Program-made: the position numbers and the translations under genes
DNA from: Marisediminicola senii
Lineage (GTDB): Bacteria; Actinomycetota; Actinomycetes; Actinomycetales; Microbacteriaceae
DNA: 64,000 bases
Assembly: GCF_011057645.1 (NCBI RefSeq)
Contig: NZ_JAALGE010000003.1
Location: 62,001 to 126,000 of the forward strand
Direction of reading: 5' to 3'
Shown here: piece by piece, positions 57,085 to 64,000 of the stretch
Position numbering within the stretch: the stretch's first letter is position 1
How the letters are laid out: each line of letters opens with the position of its first letter
Notes under the pieces: generated by a model
Told to the model about the DNA's origin: nothing
What the model saw: the letters and a program-made list of their open reading frames with translations, nothing else
Databases searched by the model: none

Positions 57085-58491
57085 TTAGAGCAGTACGCGC
57101 TGGGGCAGGTCGATGCCGCGGTACGTGCCGTCGATGACGAGCTGCTCGGGGGTGATCCATGAGAGGTCCTGGTCGCCGTGGCGGGTGTGCAGGAGGATCA
57201 GGTCGGCGGAGAACGACGCGGGGTCGATGACGCCGGTTACCTGCTCGCCCCCAGGCAACCGCAGCGACGCGAAGTGGGGGTCGACGTACCCCACGGTGGC
57301 ACCGCGCTGGGCGAGGGTCTCGATGATCTCGAGGGCAGGGGACTCCCGGAGGTCGGCGACGTCTGGCTTGTACGAGACGCCGACGACGAGCACCCTGGCG
57401 CCGGTCATGCCGAGTCCGGCGCCGGACAGCACCTCGCGAACCCGGTCGACCACCTTGGTGGGCCGTTCGGCGATCTCGGTCATGGCCTGGGTGATCATGG
57501 GCGCCGAGATATGTTCCTTGCGCAGCTGCCAGAGCAGGTAGTGCGGGTCGCACGGGATGCAGTGGCCCCCGACGCCCGGGCCGGGGGTGAACGGCATGAA
57601 CCCGTAGGGCTTCGTGGCGGCGGCGTCGATGACATCGGTGACGGTGACGTCGAGGGCGCGGCAGATGTCGGCGAATTCGTTGGCGAGCGCGATGTTGACG
57701 GCGCGGAAGGTGTTCTCGAGGAGCTTGGTCATCTCGGCTGCGGCGAGCGAGCGCACGAGGTGCACGCTGGCGGTGTAGCGGTGCAGCAGCGTGGCTGCGC
57801 GATCCTGGCAGGCGGCGGTCGCGCCCCCGACCACGCGGGGAACGACGTCGATCGAGAAGTCGTCGTTGCCGGGGTTGATGCGCTCCGCGCTGAAGGCGAC
57901 GAAGATGTCCTCGCCGATGGTGAAGCCCTGCTCCTCAAGTGGCCGGACCAGCAGGTCCTCGGTGCACCCGACGTAGCTGGTCGACGTGAGCATGGTGAGC
58001 TGGCCGGGCTGCGCGTGCTCGATGACCATGGCGCACGCCGACCGCAGGATGCGCAGGTCGGGTACGAGGTGGGCGTCGACCGGGGTCGGCACGCAGACGA
58101 TGATCGCTGCCGCACGCTCGAGCTGCCACGGGTCGTTCGTCAGTACGAAGCCGGGGTCATCGAGGGCGTTGTCGAGGCGGATGCGGTCGGGCGCCAGCAG
58201 GTCGGCGTCGCGCGAGCGGATGGTGTCGAGCCTGTGCTGCGAGATGTCGACGGCGAGCACGCGGTTTCCGGCGTTGTGGTACGCCAGGGCGGTCGGCAAT
58301 CCGACGTATCCGAGCCCGACGATGGCGACGTCGAACGCGAAGTCGTCGTGGAGGTCGCCGGCGTGAGGCGCGAGGTCCTGCTGTTCGGACGCCTGGTACT
58401 CGAGTTCGGTGGGCCAGGCGGCGGGGGCCTGCCCCTCCGACACGATGGTGCTCTGAAAAGTGGTGACGGGGGGCTTGTCGAATGTGGTCAC
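57085..58491 (-). CDS. UDP-N-acetylhexosamine/UDP-glucose dehydrogenase family protein
   Basis: This 468-residue enzyme oxidises a UDP-sugar C6 to a uronic acid. After an N-terminal extension of about 60 hydrophilic residues comes the Rossmann motif VAIVGLGYVGLPTA. SAERINPG and the catalytic cysteine in GPGVGGHCIPCDPHYL follow; the GGHCIPxDP form is typical of the WecC/TviB N-acetylhexosamine branch. VGVSYKPDVADLRESP is in the C-terminal domain. The GTG at 58491 follows AAGGA at nine bases. It heads the cluster with the epimerase and glmS, so it probably makes an acidic sugar for the polymer. Confidence 0.9.
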   Translation of the reverse strand: MTTFDKPPVTTFQSTIVSEGQAPAAWPTELEYQASEQQDLAPHAGDLHDDFAFDVAIVGLGYVGLPTALAYHNAGNRVLAVDISQHRLDTIRSRDADLLAPDRIRLDNALDDPGFVLTNDPWQLERAAAIIVCVPTPVDAHLVPDLRILRSACAMVIEHAQPGQLTMLTSTSYVGCTEDLLVRPLEEQGFTIGEDIFVAFSAERINPGNDDFSIDVVPRVVGGATAACQDRAATLLHRYTASVHLVRSLAAAEMTKLLENTFRAVNIALANEFADICRALDVTVTDVIDAAATKPYGFMPFTPGPGVGGHCIPCDPHYLLWQLRKEHISAPMITQAMTEIAERPTKVVDRVREVLSGAGLGMTGARVLVVGVSYKPDVADLRESPALEIIETLAQRGATVGYVDPHFASLRLPGGEQVTGVIDPASFSADLILLHTRHGDQDLSWITPEQLVIDGTYRGIDLPQRVLL

Positions 58492-58960
58492 GGGTTTCGT
58501 TCCTTGCTTCGGGTGTGCGGCGCACAGCGCACGCACGCCCGCCCGGACGGCGATTGGGGGGTCGCGGACCGGACTCTGGGGCGTGTGGCGCGCTGTTTCG
58601 GGTTTTAGCGCGTGGGTCTGGGGCTGGGGTTCCCTCGACCCGGTTTCGGGGGTACGCGAACACGTTGGTTGGTATCGGGGTGGGGGGTCAATCGAATCGG
58701 GGGGTATGTGCGGTTAACAGCAGTCCATGCGGTGCCGCGATGCGGATTCGTCGCTTAACTGCGGCTTCCCGCATTGAAATGCGGTGGGAGCCGCACCGCC
58801 GGTCCGTACGGTGAGATGGCGCGACGAGTCGGGCAGACGCATGCGCCACGCCGATGAGGCAGCTGCGCCGCACCGGCCCCCGCACGGCACCGCCACCGCC
58901 ACCGCCGGATCTCGCCGGACCCTGCTGACAGTGCCCACCAAGGCCCCTGCACCCCAACAG
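58492..58960. other. Divergent spacer with G runs and a hairpin
   Basis: No gene is supported in these 469 bp, which separate the divergent dehydrogenase and GT2 genes. The plus strand carries six runs of four or more G at 58620-58704. A perfect hairpin CCGCAT-TGAA-ATGCGG lies at 58769-58784. Both may be regulatory. Confidence 0.5.
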
Positions 58961-60274
58961 ATGGAGAGACCGTTGCTTCAGTTCGTTCTGATCGTTGTGA
59001 TCACCGTGGGCATCAACACGCTCATCTGGGCGACCGTCGGCCTGATCCGCGTTCTCGCCGCCGCACGGGCTCGTGCGGCGGGTGTGGAGGTGGGGCCCCA
59101 CCCGAGCCCGTCCGACGTCGCCATCCTGATCGCGGCGCACAATGAGGAAGACGTCATCGCCGAGAGCATCCGCTCGCTGGGTGAGCTCTCGGACGGTGCC
59201 ACCATCCTCGTCGTGTCGGATGGTTCGACCGACCGCACCGCCGAGATCGCCCGTTCCCTCGGCGCCGAGGTGTTCGAACTGAGCCCCAACCGGGGAAAGG
59301 CCGGCGCCATCGTCGCCGCCGTCGAGCACTTCGACATCGCCCACCGCTTCGAGGTACTCCTGCTGGTGGATGCCGACACCCACCTCTCCCCCGGTTACCT
59401 CGAATCGGGACTCCCGCAGTTCGCCGACCCCGAGGTGGTCGCGGTGGCGGGCAGGGCGACGACCCTGCCGACCCCCCGACCGACGAGCCTGCCCGGGCGC
59501 ATCCTGATCGCCTACCGCAACCGGGTCTACATCGCGATGCAGTACCTGCTGAAGTACGGCCAGGCGGCCAAGCACGCCAACGCCGTGGCGATCGTGCCCG
59601 GATTCGCCAGCATGTACCGCACCCGCATCCTCGGCAGCATCAACATCGCCGCGCAGGGACTGGTTATCGAGGACTACAACATGACGTTCGAGGTGCATGC
59701 GAAGCGGCTCGGGCGCATTGCGTTCAACCCGGGTGCGGCCGTGGCGCTGACCCAGGATCCGGATACCTTCCGGGCGTACACGAAGCAGGTGATGCGGTGG
59801 AACCTCGGCTTCTGGCAGACCGTCAAGCGCCACCCGTTCCAGCGCCAGACTTTCTGGTTCGCCCTGTGGCTGTTCATCGCCGAACTCGTACTGAGCAGCG
59901 TGGTGCTCGTGCTGCTCGTGCCGGCGCTGCTGGTCTCCCTGGGGGCTGCAACGCTGGTAGCTATCGGCGCCGACCCCACGGGAACCGCGCAGGACATCAC
60001 CACGGCACTGCCCCCATTTGCCCTGGCCCTCGGGTTGCTGCTTCCCGACTTCGCCCTGACCATCATGGCGGCGATCGTGACGAGGGACGCCAGGTACCTG
60101 GCCTGGGGCCTCGCCTTTCCCGCCCTGCGGTTCGTCGACGCGGCCATCTGCCTGCGCACGCTGCTCGACGCGGTCGTGCTGCGCTCCGCCGGCACCTGGC
60201 AGAGCCCGCCGAGGCGCAAGACCGAGACCGAGGTACCGGTGCCAGTGGGAATGTCCGGGGCGGCCCTCGGCTGA
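58961..60274 (+). CDS. Processive family 2 glycosyltransferase (PgaC/IcaA type)
   Basis: This 437-residue membrane protein has a helix at the N-terminus, a GT-A domain and at least three helices in the C-terminal third. Motifs are VSDGSTDRT, LVDADTH (metal DxD), TQDPDTF and the processive QVMRWNLGFW. Together with deacetylases and GlmS it resembles the poly-N-acetylglucosamine synthases PgaC/IcaA. The start is uncertain: the ATG at 58961 is used, but a TTG at 58973 sits better behind GGAGAG. The stop lies in the first unit of a tandem repeat. Confidence 0.87.
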   Translation: MERPLLQFVLIVVITVGINTLIWATVGLIRVLAAARARAAGVEVGPHPSPSDVAILIAAHNEEDVIAESIRSLGELSDGATILVVSDGSTDRTAEIARSLGAEVFELSPNRGKAGAIVAAVEHFDIAHRFEVLLLVDADTHLSPGYLESGLPQFADPEVVAVAGRATTLPTPRPTSLPGRILIAYRNRVYIAMQYLLKYGQAAKHANAVAIVPGFASMYRTRILGSINIAAQGLVIEDYNMTFEVHAKRLGRIAFNPGAAVALTQDPDTFRAYTKQVMRWNLGFWQTVKRHPFQRQTFWFALWLFIAELVLSSVVLVLLVPALLVSLGAATLVAIGADPTGTAQDITTALPPFALALGLLLPDFALTIMAAIVTRDARYLAWGLAFPALRFVDAAICLRTLLDAVVLRSAGTWQSPPRRKTETEVPVPVGMSGAALG

Positions 60275-60353
60275 GGTCGCTCGGGCCTTCGGCTGAGCTC
60301 GCTCGGGCCTTCGGGCTGAACTCGCTGGGGCCTTGGGGCCGAGGTCGCTCGAC
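60269..60353 (+). repeat. Tandem 22-23 bp repeat after the GT2 gene
   Basis: A unit close to GGCTGAGCTCGCTCGGGCC is present nearly four times, at 60269, 60291, 60313 and 60336. The first two differ at one base and the later two are more diverged. The first unit contains the GT2 stop codon. It lies between the convergent GT2 and LAL regulator genes. Its role is unknown; partial self-complementarity might aid termination. Confidence 0.72.
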
Positions 60354-60394
60354 GGGACCTGACACCGGGCGTTGCGGCGCCTGGCGCCACCGCG

Positions 60395-63139
60395 TCAGTT
60401 GAGGAATGCCACCAGGTGCGACCGGGAGCGCGCGCCGACCTTGCGGTAGATGCGCGTGAGGCGCAGTTCGACGGTGCGCAGCGAGATGTACAGCGCGGCG
60501 GCGATCTCCTTGTTGCGGTAGCCCTGGCAGACCTTCTCGGCCACCAGCCGCTCCTCCTCCGTCAGCAGGTGCAGGATGGCAGCGGCCCCGGCGTCGGCCG
60601 GGCTCTCGAGCACGCGACCGCTCGATGCGGCCCACGACAGGGCTCCCGCCCGCTCGAACGCGCTGCGGGCAGCGGCGAGGGACCCTTCTCCGTCGCGCGC
60701 CAGACCGAACCTCTCCTGTGCCTTCGCGAGGTTGGTGAGAAGCCTGCCGAGCTCGTATTGCGAGTCCGCGGGGCCATACAGGTCGACGGCATCCTGGAAC
60801 AGGCGAACCGGGGCGTCGTCTGGCGCGACGAGGCCTTCGGCCCTGGCGATGGCGAGGGTCAGCCACCGCGACGGCCGCACCGCGCGGGCCTCGTGCATGG
60901 AGCGGAGTACTCCATGCGCCTCGCGGATGCGTTTGGACGACACGTACGCCTCGACGAGGTCGGCGGAATGTCGGACCAGCGCCGGGTTGCGAAAGTGGGC
61001 ACCGAGCACATCGGCGAACTCCAGCAGCCGGACGGCCTCCGCCGGAGCCTCGTCCATGAGCGCCCTCGTGCCCTGGAACGCGATCACCTGGGCGGCGACG
61101 GCCTGGTTGCGTTCCAGTGACGATTGTTCGAGGCAGCGTTCGAACAGCGGCATCGACTCTTCGGTGTCACCGGCGGAATGCATGCTCCACGCGTGCAGGA
61201 GCATGCGCGATGCGCGCGGCGGCAAGCCTCGCGGCTGGTGATCGAACCAGTCGCCGGCCGCGGCCTGTGCGCGCCGGAGGTCGCCCGCTCGAACCTCGTT
61301 GACCGCGAGGAAGAACCGTGCGGACTCCGCCAGGATCGGTTCGGGCGTCATGGGCTGGTTGAGGGCGATGGTGAACACCCGGCGGGCGTCGACGTACCGC
61401 TCGCGGAGGCTCAGCGTCCTGCCCAGTTCGATCATGGCCCTGGCCGGCATCGCGACGACCGCACTGTCGTCGAGGTCGGCGGTCGTCTCGGGAACCGGTG
61501 CGGTGCCGTCGATGGCGGCGATGAGCAGCTGGGCGCTGTCGAGCCTCGCGCGGTCCGCTTCGTCGATGGAGCCCGCCTGCGCGCGAGCGTGCGCGAGGTG
61601 GTCACGGGCGCGATCCACTTCCCACCGCTCGGCGTGGAAGGTGGCCGCGAGGGCGCGGAGGTCGACTGCGCCCCCGGGATCGCCGCCGGAGTACAGGCTG
61701 ATCGAGGCATCCACCTCGTCATCCGACACGACCTGCGTCCGCGCGAACTGGATGCTCGTCATGATCGTGGCCAGGCGGAGATCGGGTGTCGCCGCCGTCG
61801 ACTCGCGCCGCGCGAACGATACGTATCGCGCCGCGAGGTCGAGTTCTGCGCGGAGGTACAGCGCGTTCGCGAGCTCCACGATGAGCGAGTGGTGCTCGGC
61901 GATGACGGGGGCGATGCGGAGTGCCCGCTCGGCGAACTCGACGGCCGTGGTGGTGTCTGCCTGCTGTGCGAAGCAGATGGCGGCATCCATCAGCCCTGCC
62001 GACGGGGCGTCGTCGTCGATGAAGCTGCGGTGCCACAGGTGCAGCCGCGGGTCGGTCTCGGCGTGCGCTGCGGCGAGCTCCGCGTGCAGGGCGCGGCGCG
62101 TACGGGACTCCATGCCCCAGAAGAGCACTGAGCGCAGGATCGGATCGGCCAGCCGCACGTGCTGCCCGACGGTGACGACGAGTCCGGAGTAGAGCAGGTC
62201 TTCGATCGCGTCTGCGTCGTCGGAGCCGCGCCTGCCGAGGGCGGATGCCCGGCTCAGCGGCGCGAGCGACATGCGGTCGAGCATCGCACGCTCCCGCACG
62301 GGCAGCGCGGCAACGCGTGCGTCGGCGATGGAGTGCATGGTCGGGGCCGGCCGGAACGGCAGTACGACGGCATCGTCGCCGCGACGTTCGTTGTCGCTCA
62401 AACCGTCGACGATGTCGACGAGCGTGCCGGGGTTGCCCCTCGCGTGGGCCGTGACTACGCGGAGGATGCCGGCATCGCTCGCCGGCCCCGCCACTTGCGA
62501 GGCGATCTCGAAGGCCTCGGACTCGGTCAGGGATCGCAACCCGACGCGGGGGAAAGCGGACAGCGGGCCGTCGGCGTCGACCCGGCTCGCGGTGGCGACG
62601 ATGCGAACACCGGTGCCGGCGAGGCGACCGGAGATGAAGCCGAGCACTGTCTGGCTCTCGATATCCATCACGTCGATGTCGTCGATCAGCACCAGCACGG
62701 GCGCGAGATCGAGGCCGCGCAGGAAGGCGAGCAGGTCGTGGGCCGTCTGGAGCATGCTCGCGGCGTCGGTACCCGGGGCGAACCGGGTGATGAAGTCGCT
62801 GGCGCGCGAGTCGGTGAGCGACTCGAGCACGCGCGAGAACCCGGTGAGCGGCCATGCCGACTCGGTCGGGATCGATCGGAGGAGCACGGCCTCGATGGCG
62901 GAGGCGTCGCGGGTGGTGTCGAGCAGCGCGCTCTTGCCGGCGCCGCTTTCTCCGACCACGATGAGCGCGCTCTCGGCGCCGGTGGTCTCGAGTTTCGCGA
63001 TGCGGTCAACAGCATCGCGGCGGGCTACGAGATCCATCGGCAGGCGCGCGGATAGGGGGTAAGCGGGGTCATTGCGGGTCCTTGGAGTCGTTCGGGCGAA
63101 TCGTTTGGACAAACGGGTTGCGGCGTTCCGCGACAGCAT
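60395..63139 (-). CDS. LAL-type LuxR family transcriptional regulator
   Basis: This 914-residue protein is a large ATP-binding regulator. An N-terminal P-loop is GESGAGKSALL at about residue 63, a Walker B is VLVLIDDIDV, and an NB-ARC/AAA-like region follows. Long helical repeats of TPR type fill the middle (about 350-830). The C-terminal LuxR helix-turn-helix reads EEERLVAEKVCQGYRNKEIAAAL and SLRTVELRLTRIYRKVGA (each quoted in part, EKVCQGYRNKEIAAAL). Such proteins activate operons in response to unknown small ligands. The ATG at 63139 is used, and a later ATG at 63037 is possible. The neighbouring polysaccharide genes or monooxygenase may be targets. Confidence 0.88.
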   Translation of the reverse strand: MLSRNAATRLSKRFARTTPRTRNDPAYPLSARLPMDLVARRDAVDRIAKLETTGAESALIVVGESGAGKSALLDTTRDASAIEAVLLRSIPTESAWPLTGFSRVLESLTDSRASDFITRFAPGTDAASMLQTAHDLLAFLRGLDLAPVLVLIDDIDVMDIESQTVLGFISGRLAGTGVRIVATASRVDADGPLSAFPRVGLRSLTESEAFEIASQVAGPASDAGILRVVTAHARGNPGTLVDIVDGLSDNERRGDDAVVLPFRPAPTMHSIADARVAALPVRERAMLDRMSLAPLSRASALGRRGSDDADAIEDLLYSGLVVTVGQHVRLADPILRSVLFWGMESRTRRALHAELAAAHAETDPRLHLWHRSFIDDDAPSAGLMDAAICFAQQADTTTAVEFAERALRIAPVIAEHHSLIVELANALYLRAELDLAARYVSFARRESTAATPDLRLATIMTSIQFARTQVVSDDEVDASISLYSGGDPGGAVDLRALAATFHAERWEVDRARDHLAHARAQAGSIDEADRARLDSAQLLIAAIDGTAPVPETTADLDDSAVVAMPARAMIELGRTLSLRERYVDARRVFTIALNQPMTPEPILAESARFFLAVNEVRAGDLRRAQAAAGDWFDHQPRGLPPRASRMLLHAWSMHSAGDTEESMPLFERCLEQSSLERNQAVAAQVIAFQGTRALMDEAPAEAVRLLEFADVLGAHFRNPALVRHSADLVEAYVSSKRIREAHGVLRSMHEARAVRPSRWLTLAIARAEGLVAPDDAPVRLFQDAVDLYGPADSQYELGRLLTNLAKAQERFGLARDGEGSLAAARSAFERAGALSWAASSGRVLESPADAGAAAILHLLTEEERLVAEKVCQGYRNKEIAAALYISLRTVELRLTRIYRKVGARSRSHLVAFLN

Positions 63140-63366
63140 CCTGGGGGTGTGATGCGGGCCGATGCGGTAAGCCGTAAGTCATACTCACACGAAAGCCTCA
63201 GCAATGAGAAGAAAAAGTCGATAGCTCTTCGACATTTGTTGCGGTGAAGTTACCTCAGCGTTACGTCGGTGCACCCCGCTTCCCGAACCCCCCGATCACA
63301 CGGGATTTGTTACGCGCCGAGTCCCCGGGCTTCGGCGTTCGACGGCTGTACCCCATCATGGTGGCC
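63140..63366. other. Spacer between divergent regulator and monooxygenase genes
   Basis: This spacer is locally A/T-rich. An inverted repeat GTCGA...TCGAC lies at 63217-63233 and may be an operator. No gene is supported. Confidence 0.4.
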
Positions 63367-64000
63367 ATGACTCGACAGATCCGTTTCAACGCATTCGACA
63401 TGAATTGCGTCGCGCACCAGGCCTCCGGGATGTGGCGCCACCCCGACGACCGTTCCAGCACCTACAAAGACCTCTCGTACTGGACCGATCTCGCGAAGCT
63501 GCTGGAGCGTGGCGCCTTCGACGGGATCTTCATCGCCGATGTGCTCGGTACCTACGACGTCTACGGGGGCAGCAACGAGGCTGCCATCCGCAATGGCGCC
63601 CAGGTGCCGGTCAACGACCCTGTGCTGCTCGTCTCGGCGATGGCCGCCGTCACCGAGCACCTCGGGTTCGGCGTCACCGCTGGCACCGCATACGAGCATC
63701 CGTACCCCTTCGCCCGCCGCATGTCGACCCTCGACCACCTGACGAAGGGCCGGGTCGGCTGGAACGTCGTGACCGGGTACCTGCCGAGCGCCGCGCGCAA
63801 CATGGGTCACGAAGACCAGCTCGCGCACAACGACCGGTACGCCGTCGCAGACGAGTACCTCGAGGTGCTCTACAAGCTGTGGGAGGGATCGTGGGAAGAC
63901 GACGCCGTCGTGCGCAACCGCGAGACCGGGGTATTCACCGACCCGACCAAGGTGCACGGGATCGAGCATCGCGGAAAGCACTTCACCGTTCCCGGAATTC
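63367..64000 (+). CDS. Flavin-dependent monooxygenase, NtaA/SnaA/DszA family (truncated by window end)
   Basis: From ATG at 63367 an open frame runs to the window edge (211 residues). The sequence matches the luciferase-like NtaA/SnaA/DszA monooxygenases: MTRQIRFNAFDMN, LERGAFDGIFIADVLG, GFGVTAGTAYEHPYPFARR, GRVGWNVVTGYL and RYAVADEYLEVLYKLWEGSW. These use reduced FMN to oxidise substrates such as nitrilotriacetate, dibenzothiophene sulfone or alkyl-sulfur compounds. The start could also be an ATG nine bases upstream. The C-terminus is outside the window. It is divergent from the LAL regulator. Confidence 0.85.
   Translation, partial: MTRQIRFNAFDMNCVAHQASGMWRHPDDRSSTYKDLSYWTDLAKLLERGAFDGIFIADVLGTYDVYGGSNEAAIRNGAQVPVNDPVLLVSAMAAVTEHLGFGVTAGTAYEHPYPFARRMSTLDHLTKGRVGWNVVTGYLPSAARNMGHEDQLAHNDRYAVADEYLEVLYKLWEGSWEDDAVVRNRETGVFTDPTKVHGIEHRGKHFTVPGI

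Overview
This window is chromosomal DNA from a high-GC actinobacterium, most likely of the family Microbacteriaceae. The evidence is the strong G/C third-position bias, the lysine/alanine-rich N-terminus of the primary sigma factor, and the gene order pepA, lpd, E2, lipB, lipA, DUF4191, RDD protein, glnA1, glnE, glnA2, which resembles the Mycobacterium tuberculosis dlaT-lip-gln region. I see no insertion sequences, prophage, CRISPR arrays, tRNA or rRNA genes. The only RNA gene I can support is RNase P RNA (rnpB), on the minus strand at about 45856-46240.

Layout. Positions 1-8462 (minus strand) carry sigA, then a tightly overlapping set murT-like, gatD-like and two alanine-racemase-like genes. 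A small DUF7455 gene and parE with a membrane protein follow. Positions 8689-22000 hold an MFS transporter, a PAC2 protein, leucyl aminopeptidase, lipoamide dehydrogenase, a lipoyl-bearing E2, a kinase-like membrane protein, lipB-lipA, DUF4191, an RDD protein and glnA1 behind a GlnR operator. Positions 22110-26713 encode UDP-glucose dehydrogenase, a membrane-anchored GH26 protein and a processive GT2. Positions 27212-36222 encode glnE, glnA2, nadE, panB, a small protein, map and ppgK. Positions 36278-44399 are a complete kdp potassium-transport locus with an extra small upstream ORF. Positions 44486-49984 hold a VIT-type transporter, rnpB, a coiled-coil protein, Nif3-like protein, EamA transporter and small membrane proteins. 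Positions 49998-60274 form an exopolysaccharide-like cluster: lipoprotein, two modular polysaccharide deacetylases, GlmS, a sugar epimerase, a nucleotide-sugar dehydrogenase and a divergent GT2. The window ends with a LAL-type LuxR regulator and a truncated flavin-dependent monooxygenase.

Main discovery candidate. The operon murT-gatD-alrB-alrA (positions 7075 to 2927, minus strand) has 4-bp ATGA overlaps throughout, and its catalytic residues have been lost in a patterned way. The GatD-like protein has Thr in place of the nucleophilic Cys and Gln in place of the catalytic His. The MurT-like protein has no cysteine at all, so it lacks the zinc ribbon. One Alr-like protein keeps the PLP lysine and other same-subunit residues but lacks the segment with the catalytic Tyr. 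The other lacks the PLP lysine but keeps that Tyr and the neighbouring Met-Asp. In known alanine racemases these two groups come from opposite subunits of the dimer, so the pair may form an obligate heterodimer with one composite active site. I infer that the operon may build the D-Glu alpha-carboxyl branch of type B peptidoglycan, typical of Microbacteriaceae. In that model the ligase joins an amino acid rather than ammonia, and the racemase supplies a D-amino acid.

A second pattern is a set of at least eleven genes that have a TANNNT -10 element exactly 6-7 nt before the start codon and in most cases no Shine-Dalgarno sequence. These are probably leaderless mRNAs.
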